A stretch of 64,000 bases of DNA from Capsicum annuum. Lineage: Eukaryota > Streptophyta > Magnoliopsida > Solanales > Solanaceae. The notes under the pieces were generated by a model. It saw nothing but the letters and a program-made list of their open reading frames with translations. It did not search any database and was not told the origin of the DNA. Positions 55,991-64,000 of the stretch are shown piece by piece. The stretch covers positions 132,882,669-132,946,668 of the forward strand of contig NC_061118.1 in assembly GCF_002878395.1 (NCBI RefSeq). Direction: 5' to 3'. Every line of letters starts with the position of its first letter. The first letter of the stretch is position 1. The position numbers and the translations under genes are program-made.

Positions 55991-56545
55991 TTTAGGTCAT
56001 TTTTTGGGATTTTGGGGTTATTTAAAATATAACACCAATTGAGATTTAAAATTTAGCCAAATTTATTTAATTTTGACTAAATTGAAAATCAATTGGGGAT
56101 TGCATTGGAATTATGACCAATTTGATTTCAATTATGGCCAAATCTAATAGTTTGTTAAATTAAATTGTAATTCAATACGAATTAATACTTTCTTTAATCC
56201 CGAGCTTATTGATTAGATAAAATCAAATAAATATTTCTCCAAATAAATTATTTTTGAGAACAAATCATATTTAAATCAAAATTTTACCCATTTGAATTAA
56301 TTTTCAAAATAAGCTTTGATTAAAATCCGATATTCCGTAAAATAAATATTTAACTAACAAAATTATAAAATTTTATATAATTAAATATGATGATATATAA
56401 CTGCTACTTAAAATGACATAATTACTCAGATAAATACTTTGAAAAGCCTTTTATTCGAATAAAATAAATATTGTAATTTTATTTAAAAATAGAAGAAAAT
56501 CGAGACTAAACTTATTTGTGGAGGGTAAAAATTAGGTGTCAATAA

Positions 56546-56562
56546 CTGCTCCTCTCCCTTTG
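56546..56562 (-). other. Polypurine tract of the LARD-like element
   Basis: On the minus strand AAAGGGAGAGGAGCAG ends one base before the LTR start TATTGACACC. It is the expected plus-strand primer. Confidence 0.75.
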
Positions 56563-59500
56563 GGCAGGGTGGATGTAAGTAACCCTGGGCTAAGGGAGTT
56601 TGACACTCCTAATTTTTTCTGACCATAAATTTGTTTTTGAAAGAGGGTTGGCTTTTGCACAAGTTTCATGGAGTTATGACCGGACTCCGGTATCGGATTT
56701 CTACATATCTCAGGTTGCACGAGAATTCAGGCCACTTGTAGTTCATAAAGTTTGATTTTGAAGTGCGATTTTCAAAAAATTCATGAGCTATTTTAATTTT
56801 TAAATTTTGGTAAAATCAGAGAATTGAGGAATAAGCGAATTGGGGGGAGGTTGGAATGCAGATAAGTTTTAAACAAAGAGACTAGCCTACATATCCCCGA
56901 GACTCAGGGAATCAGACTACTTATAGTTTAACTCGATCGGTAGAAAAGATATTCTTTTATTTTAGATGATTTTTGACTCGAGATGAGTGATAAGTTGTTT
57001 GAGTTATGAAAAAGCAGCTTGTAACATCTTCACCATAAATATGAAGATATTCACAACCATAGGTAAGAGTTTACCTGGACATAATTTTCAAAACTCTAGG
57101 TTTCCTATCACTCAAATTTGGAGAGAATAAAAGGTTACCCTCGGCATGAGTTTAGAAATATCCTGAAGGTGAAGCTGAAATTGAAAATATCCCAAAGTAC
57201 CCACTGCCTTCTAATAGGGGTGCGGTTTGATGGTGGTGGCGATCATACTTTAGCTCACGTCCTAAGAGTTTGACGTTCTTCTCTAGACTATGTCCCATTG
57301 TGCTGCTAAGAAAAAGTTTCATATTGTGTTGCGTCCTTTTTGGAGTCGTTTGCACCTGTTGTTTTGATTTGAGATTTTCATCCTCTCAGATGCTCTCGGT
57401 AATATCTCAAAAAACGATTGATAGCAATAAACATATTTCACAAAAGGATATATAGTCTTTTACTATATCTCTGTGTGGATTGTTCATCTAAAAGGTGAAG
57501 TTGCCCTCCCATGTACCTGTTTGGAGGGCAATAATTTGTAATAATAAACACAACAACCCTCTTGGTTGTTTAATAAAATAAATCTTTTATCGATTGTATA
57601 TTTCTTAAAAGTAGGATAACCCTTTGGACACCGACGATACTTTATGTAGAATGGTCTTATACTGATGCGGTAACCCTTTTGATCACCTATAATGCTTGTT
57701 ATATATGAAATGATAACCTCTTCGGTTATTGATAATGATTTTTTTCACGTGACCTCGGGTAAATCTCGCGCATCTTTCGTATCGATACGACTTATAGATT
57801 TCCCTTGAATTATCAATCTTTGGATAATCTCGTGCATCATTTGATATTGGATATGATGTGACTTATAGATATATTTTGAGTTGCTAGCTTTTAAGGTAAT
57901 CCTGCATATTATCCGACCTTGGATAATAGATGACTTACAGATATCTCTCCAATCGTTAGCTGTTATGTATTCCTGCACATTATTTGACGTTAGATACAAT
58001 ATGACTTATAGCTATCTCTCAAATTGCTAGTCTTTGGTAATCCGATGCATAATCGATCTTAGATATGACACAACTTATAGAGAACCCTTGGACCTATTAA
58101 TTTGATAATCTCGCATATTCTTCGATTAGGATTTAGTTGCGAGTTATGGATAACCTTCAGAATATCTATCTTTGGGTAACCTTGCACACTATCCTGTTAG
58201 GATGTTGTTGCATTTTACTGATGGCCTATGGACTATCAAATCATAGATAATCTCGCAACTATCTTATTTCAAATAATGTGACTTATAGACGACCCTCAGT
58301 TTGTCAATTTCTAGGAATCTTATATGTTGCCCATTTTTAGATAGCTACTTAAAGACGCCCCCTTGAATTATGCTTTTCAACTATGTTGATACATGTTAAT
58401 TCATAAAATGCTGAAATATCCTTGGCGTAGGGTACACCTCCTTTTGCATGGTCAACAGATATAAAATGCTGTGATATCTTCGATGCTAGATCATGTTATC
58501 TTCACGTGGTCAATGTTTATTGGTGCTCTAAAGCCTCTCCCAAGGCCAGACCTTGTCGTCTTGCATAGCAAGCAATTACAGAGACTTAATTAAATGGCAT
58601 AATCGCCATTTGGAAATGAAGTAAAATGTAATGGCCCCTCGGTGTGGCCCCCTTGGCATGGACCTCTCGATAATGAAATAAAATAGAATGACCCTTTTGG
58701 CATGGAATGATATGGACATTCCTCTTGGCATGACATGTTATGAATGGAATGAACCTCTTGACGATTTGAAGAGAAGCTTCATCTAAGCTTGTTTGTCTAC
58801 ATTTTTGCTTTCTACATGTACCTGTACTCAAGGTAGACAGTTAGTAGACACAATGTCGCTCTTATTAGTGACCACAGTCGAACTTTATGAAAGTTTAAAT
58901 GAAAAATACTTGGCATCATAATCGAAATGGCTTAATCCGCTATTCATCCTCTCTTTTGAAGATGTATTTAAATAGCGGACTTACCAGATGCAAATAAATA
59001 GGTGAAATCCCTTTTTGGGGCCACTCAAATACCATTTGCTTCACTTTAAGATGAATTTTGAGAATGAATTTCTACTCTTCCTCCTATGGAGTGGTCCTTT
59101 TGACTTTGTACTTATTGTGCCGACTTCTTTAAATACACCTGTGCTCAAAGTAAGAAGACACAAAGTCTCTTTTGCTAGTGACTATTTTTTAGAAAAATTA
59201 TAAATAAAATATTCATAAAGAGGATAAGGCGCCTTTGTTTGGTCATTAAAGATCTCTTGTAATGAGATAGACAATTCAAAAAGTCCTTGATGAATGCGTG
59301 TTGAACCCGTCTTTGGGACTACCCAAAAATACCATTCTTGAGCAACTTGTGCTTGGGTTCCCAATTCGCTTGGGATTTTTGAAGAAGATCTCTATTTTTG
59401 TGTATTAATCCCTGGATCCAAAGAAAAATAGTTAGTTTTGAGTGAAACTACTCTGTGTTGACCTCTTTCTATCCCTGGTTTGCTCCTCGCCTTTCTTTTG

Positions 59501-62500
59501 GTGCTCCATCATGTTGGGACTTCTACCTTGACTCCCCTATCCAATAGATGCCAAGGCAATTACTTAGTTAAAAGATTTATATAGATTTTTGAAAGTAGTC
59601 TTAATTTTAAAAACTAGTTTGAAAAATTTCTGTGAAGCTTTTAGAAAATTTCTGCCAGTCATGTCATGTACTAGCTCAACAAATATATTCCTCTTGAAGC
59701 TCGCCTATATTCAACATCCGATAAAGGATTTTTAAAAAAACATCATCGTTGCAGGAGAGTTCTACCAAAAATTCTATCATAGCTGAAGATTTAGTCTATC
59801 CAGACCTTGCCGCCGCTAGTGATTTTCAAAACTTGGCTTTGACCTATGGTCCTGGGGGATTCGAAATATATTCCAATATATTATCGGAAATTTTGAGGAC
59901 CTTACCAAAATTTATGCCCCAGTTTAATACTATTTGAGATGATCTTGGCTTAAGAGGATCTGAAGTTTTCGTGGGTCTTCATCTTCTTTATTTGGTGATG
60001 ATCTTCCTCTTGTGAATTTTTGAGATTCCTTCTCGAAAATTCTGCCCCAGTTTTCATTTCCTGAGGTTATATAATCGATTTATTGGGGCGCCTACATATG
60101 CCATTGAAGCAAGAATTAGGTCAAACGTAGTTCAGGACTATGAGAAAAATCTAATGGGTTGACCGAAGCCGACATAGGACACCTACGTATCTCATTCTTG
60201 AGAATTAAGGTTATCACGTAGTTCATCAATAAAATAAAAGAGTAAATTCTCTTAAGGGGTTGATCGAAGCCAACATAGGCCGTCTATGTGTCCCTTTTTT
60301 GGGAACTCAGGTCAATTTAGTTCGTACTAAGCCCCATCTTCAGGCTTAACTGGCCTTGGATACTTTTGTCCATCCTGCTAGGATAAAATTAAGGCTTTTA
60401 TGGATAGCATCTTAAGGATGACGTAAAACTTTTCATTGCGTTTGTCTTGGTGTAAGTAAGGGTCAAATGCCCACTTTCCACTAAGAGAATTGATAAGATT
60501 TCTTCTTCCTTTCCTTTGCTAGATAGACATCGACCCTGATTCACTTAACTTGGTTATTTTCCCCTGGTTAACCACCTTAATTTCTTCTGGGTTAGGCTTT
60601 CTTTATTCTCGAACTCTTTGGCTTTTTTGTTGACTTTTTTAGGACTATTGTCCTCCATTATCATCATATTTATTGATTATTCAGTTTTCTCTTGATATGA
60701 CATGACATTGATAGGATTTAGATGTTTATTACTTTTATAAAAAACAAAATAAGTTTGATAATATCAAGTAGCTAACAAAATAAACAATAAAGATTTTCGA
60801 AATAGGGGAGGCTTTTGTTGAATTTTGAGAAAATATTTGCAAACTCTGGATATGACCCGCACAAGTATGAATCTATGGCTTTTGGAAATTTTAAAAGGAA
60901 AAATATAAGTAAGTAAACTTAAAGGGTGGGTATCGAGCCTTATTCGTTCTACCAAATTTTGCGAAAAATTAAATTTCATTTTTCCATTTATCCTACTGAT
61001 CGGGGAGTAATCAGTGGAGCGGAAGTGTAGTTCAACATAGTTTTCCTCTAGTTCATCTTCCTTGATTCTAGCTGTCTTGAAAAATTCTTTCATCACATTT
61101 TCCCTATTCCATCCTCGAGACCATCGCATATAGGTTTTGAAAAATGACTGGTAGAGTCCATTTTTACTAATAGTTATTTTTCTTTCCTGTAATAAAGCTA
61201 TAGTAAGGGGGGGGGGGAGAGGAATATTTTATTCACTTTGATCTAATGAAGTAGGGCCATTTTATGCCAACATAGAGTAGTTTTTATTACCTGAAAGTAA
61301 AAACAACTCATAAGTTTACTTGTTAGATTCCGTTAGTAATAAGCAACGCAAGATGATAAGGCACGAAGTAAACACATAAAGTTATTTGTCATCTCATGCG
61401 AATTGATCCATGGAGCGGTGATGTATCGAGAATTTCAATGAACAGAATTTTGCTCATGGATAAGTGGAATTTATCAGGAAGGTTCAAATCTTCTTATTTT
61501 TGACCTTATTTCTTCTTCCAAGAAAGTAGAGGACAACCCATTTTTGAAGATAGAGGCCGGACCGAAAGGCTGCCTGCGTATCTCATAGAGGAGAAATTAG
61601 GCCCTACGTAGTTCGAACTCAATCAGTAAGTTAACTTTGGTGATCTTTCTTTTGGCCACAGCATTCTTCTTAGCCACTTTCTTATTGTCCGCCTTTAGCG
61701 TATCTTCTATTTGGTCTAACTCTATCAATTTCCTCTTGACTTGAGTGATTCTCCTATCTCGCTTTTTGGTCCTTCCTCTAATGGTTTCTTCTGAGTCCAT
61801 AGTCAACCTTCTTATAATGGTAGCAAGAATTTAGAAAGTTTTAAGAATGATTGCAGACTTTTCTGAGAGACTTGGGAGACTTGGAGTATATTTGGTCAAA
61901 TTTTTGTATAGTGGGGTGCATTTTTGCTTAGAGGTGCTCTATGAAAAAATAAGATTGGATTAATTCACCTTTGATTCGAATCAACTTAACATGTGTAAGA
62001 ACATAAAATAGTTATATCACACAAGCATCTTGTGATAAGATCGCATCCTAATTGGTGACCCTTTTGAGCCAAGGGTTGGCCTAACGTATTTGAAGAACGT
62101 ATATGCTTTTTAAAACCAATTTATTATCCCCCCAAACCTCCATAGGTATATAAAAAGGGCATAAATGCTTACAAAAGTTTCACGAAAGGGATACAATCTT
62201 TAGGGAGAGGGAAAACAATATGAGAAAAAGAACAATATCCCGCGCCAGGGATAGTAGCTCTAAAATGTTCCTTTATCGGCCTTCTTCCTCTTAGATTTAT
62301 CCACCTCTTGCCATATACGACATGTGTTTATGAGAAATTAATTTCCTTATAACTGTGCTCTATACTCATAGGTCATTAGTTTGGGAAATCATGCAATCAT
62401 CCAAATCAATCAATCATCAATCTCTTGCCTGGCCCGCTTTAATTTTTTCCTCAATTAGTGGATGATTGAGGCATTCTTACATGAAAGCAAACAAAGTAAG

Positions 62501-63171
62501 CCTTTCCCTACCCCAAAGGATAATGGATTAGATTAAATAACATATATTTATTCAACATATAAATATGATTCGTCTGTAATTGACTCGTGTCCAGTAGACA
62601 CAGGGCAAGCTTTCTAATAGGCCCTATACCCGAGGCGTCCTAGGCTCATGGCCTAAAAAGAGGGTTTTACTTTTTCTTTATCTTGGGTGTCTATAGTGGG
62701 TTTGGACTAGGTTCACAAGTAGACGTCTTGAGTTTACGGAATTTGGGCTTGTGGATATTATCGAGTAATCGGAGATGCCAAAGAAGACCCGAAATTTTGT
62801 GAACAAGGCGGAGTAAAATTTGTTGATTCTCAAATATTCTTTTTTTCACATACATAAATATGAAATTCAAACTCATGTGACAAGTCAAGGCCTTGAAAAA
62901 ATAACTAATGAAATATCAAAAATACGAACAGCCATCGGACACCTCACGTACGAATAAACCGTCGTATTCCCACACTTTATTTGAAATTGAACATAGGGGC
63001 CGGGGCATTCACGAAACCCAAAATAATTTATATATTTTCAATGGGAAATATGCTATGAAATGCAACAGTTTAATTTCTCCAAAATTAAACACATAAACAT
63101 ATAGATAATTGAAATACTACAATAGTTAGTCAAAGAAGCTAATTCAAATATTTGCTTAGAACCTTGTCAAA
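56563..63171 (-). other. Internal region of the LARD-like element, non-coding
   Basis: 6.6 kb with only short frames (longest 121 codons at 60764-61129 and 69 codons at 61597-61806, both minus; the latter is Lys/Arg-rich). No known domain is visible. It contains a ~70-bp tandem array (57740-58370), TTGGCATGGA-type repeats (58615-58740), a dispersed CTACGTATCTC...ACGTAGTTC module with six copies, and a pair of CTCAAAGTA...AGACACAA...TAGTGAC blocks (58825-58870 and 59142-59190). Confidence 0.7.
57740..58370 (-). repeat. ~70-bp diverged tandem array, about nine units
   Basis: On the plus strand GACTTATAGATATCTC or a variant recurs near 57788, 57860, 57932, 58003, 58071, 58141, 58210, 58280 and 58344. 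Periods are 72, 72, 71, 68, 70, 69, 70 and 64. Each unit also has a GATAATCTCGC(G/A)CAT-like word. Divergence between units is high. Confidence 0.82.
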
Positions 63172-63191
63172 CATCCTCAACAGAGTTGCCA
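63172..63191 (-). other. Primer binding site (tRNA-Arg) of the LARD-like element
   Basis: On the minus strand TGGCAACTCTGTTGAGGATG follows the LTR end AAAACA after four bases. It aligns with TGGCGACTCCACTGGGGATC, complementary to the 3' end of tRNA-Arg(ACG), with a few transitions. Confidence 0.75.
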
Positions 63192-63195
63192 TTTC

Positions 63196-64000
63196 TGTTT
63201 TGCCCCCTTTTGGTTTGAAGGGTTGTAAAATACTTGGTTTCGACTATTTAAACCATTTAAAAACTTTAATGAAAAGTTTGAAACAATTTAAGAATTCACA
63301 GGGTCGCCAATTGATTTTTCAGAAAATATCAAGAAAAGCTAAAAATATTACCTAAAAGATTCAAAATAGAAAAAAACTTTTAAGTTTAGAAATTCCGAGT
63401 AAGTGGTTCCTATTAATACTCTTAGAAGGTTGTCAAGGCACCAAGAGTATCCACTAACTTGCAGTTATCCGGACTATTTAAAAAATAATATTTTTGACTA
63501 ACTTTAAAAAGGAAAATTGATATTTGAAAAGAAAATGATTAAGGAAAAAATTGTCTTCAAGATTTGTGAAAAACAAATTTTGACGACTAAGGGGGAATTT
63601 TTAACTAAGTCTAAGAAAGCTAAAAAAAATAATTAGCATATAAAGGGGAAAGGGGAAGACTAAAAGATTTCGGCCATTAGGCCCGAATCCCCAAACCCTT
63701 CTCTAAGCTAATTTGGGCTTTTGACCCATCTTCACCTGTCCTAATCTAAATACTTGGGCTTTTGGCCCATAACCTATCCTAAACTATCTTTTTGGACCTT
63801 TGGGGCCCAAAATCCGCTTCACCTGTGGATTACAACATTGGCTTCGAAGCCTCAAATGAATGAATAAATAAACAACGAAATGAATAAATAAAGAATAAGA
63901 CAATAATAAAAATTGAGATTTTTCAAGTCTCTTAGCGACCTCATCAATGGGTTTTGATCCATTTTTCTTCTTTCATCTTCTTGTACTCACACACATTATA
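63196..64000 (-). repeat. 5' LTR of the LARD-like element, cut by the window edge
   Basis: The first 805 bp from the LTR end inward match 53131-53740, apart from an extra segment near 63330-63510. The start of this LTR and the flanking duplication lie beyond the window. Confidence 0.8.

Larger units (their letters stand above)
53131..56544 (-). repeat. 3' LTR (3.4 kb) of the LARD-like element
   Basis: On the minus strand it starts TATTGACACCTAATTTTTAC (canonical TGTTGACACC) and ends GGGGCAAAACA. A TATA box lies at 55620-55630, with a four-copy tandem repeat directly upstream. Confidence 0.8.
53131..64000 (-). mobile_element. Large non-autonomous LTR element (LARD-like), minus strand, continues past the window
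   Basis: On the minus strand: the 5' LTR (from beyond 64000 down to 63196), a PBS at 63191, internal DNA of about 6.6 kb, a polypurine tract (56546-56562) and the 3' LTR (56544-53131). The two LTR ends are plainly alike over more than 700 bp (for instance AAGACAATAATAAAAATTGA and TCAAGTCTCTTAGCGACCT in both). I find no gag, protease, RT, RNase H or integrase motif in the interior on either strand, only short frames. It should depend on an autonomous Tat/Ogre-type relative. The interior contains several families of short repeats. Confidence 0.82.

Noticed and set aside
57740..58370. CRISPR-like regular array
   Set aside because: The whole 70-bp unit diverges; there are no near-identical direct repeats with unique spacers, and the DNA is from a plant nucleus.
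60764..61129. 121-codon minus-strand frame in the LARD-like element, possible remnant gag
   Set aside because: No gag motif is recognisable, its C-terminal half is basic and hydrophobic by composition, and it lies far from the PBS. Kept only as a note in the internal-region entry.
61597..61806. 69-codon Lys/Arg-rich minus-strand frame
   Set aside because: It includes part of the CTACGTA module at its end, so conservation of the DNA word explains it as well as coding. No family recognised.
1..64000. tRNA, rRNA or microRNA genes
   Set aside because: Only PBS sequences complementary to tRNA 3' ends were seen. No cloverleaf or rRNA core sequence was recognised by eye; a tRNA search would decide.

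Overview
This is plant nuclear DNA that is rich in repeats, almost certainly from a Solanaceae species (pepper, potato, tomato or tobacco kin). The evidence is two SINE copies with the GGTAAGGTCTG / CCCCACTT / TTG-repeat tail that I know from the solanaceous TS/SolS families, Tekay-, Tat- and Tork-type LTR retrotransposons of the kinds common there, and a type I non-specific lipid transfer protein gene. The background is AT-rich, coding regions are full of stops, and there is no bacterial gene organisation. Only one gene looks intact: the lipid transfer protein at 43077-43469 on the minus strand.

Layout. 1-642: end of a decayed Ty1/copia element. 643-1214: start of a gypsy LTR. 1215-7741: a Ty3/gypsy chromovirus (Tekay/Del-like) with 5' LTR, gag, protease, RT, RNase H, integrase, chromodomain, polypurine tract and a truncated 3' LTR. 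7742-12568: a scrapyard of gypsy LTR pieces. 12569-17317: the 3' half of a second Tekay-like element with a 2.5 kb 3' LTR. 17895-18130 (minus): a fragment resembling the C2 domain of phospholipase D. 18948-23568: a 4.6 kb Ac-like hAT transposon relic bounded by an exact 8-bp duplication, carrying a broken transposase and a 145-160 bp AT-rich tandem array. 24066-24875: a CW-type zinc-finger gene fragment.

25660-31940: a Tat-lineage gypsy element (5' LTR, PBS, gag, protease, RT, two RNase H domains) cut off before integrase. 31941-32750: AT-rich tandem repeat. 33005-35370: a nest of SINEs and small hAT-type elements, including one MITE inserted inside a SINE. 35492-42101 (minus): a full-length Tork-like copia element with both LTRs and the 5-bp duplication GCAGG; it appears to sit inside an open reading frame that resumes after the duplication. 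43722-44917: a 1.2 kb miniature LTR element whose near end is 252 bp upstream of the LTP start codon. 45110-45368: a Stowaway-like MITE.

47707-64000: two very long LTR elements of one PBS class (tRNA-Arg), in opposite orientations. The plus-strand copy shows a 5.1 kb LTR and its PBS. The minus-strand copy has a 3.4 kb LTR, a polypurine tract, about 6.6 kb of internal DNA without recognisable gag-pol, a PBS and the start of its second LTR: a non-autonomous (LARD-like) element. Its internal region is built from several families of short repeats and is the least explained part of the window.

The parts do not work as a pathway. They record successive insertions and methylation-type decay around one small secreted-protein gene. 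I see no new enzymatic or defence system. The strongest leads are the repeat-built internal region of the LARD, the miniature LTR element next to the LTP gene, the copia insertion that interrupts an open frame, and the SINE/MITE nest. All positions, motif counts and repeat periods were read by eye.
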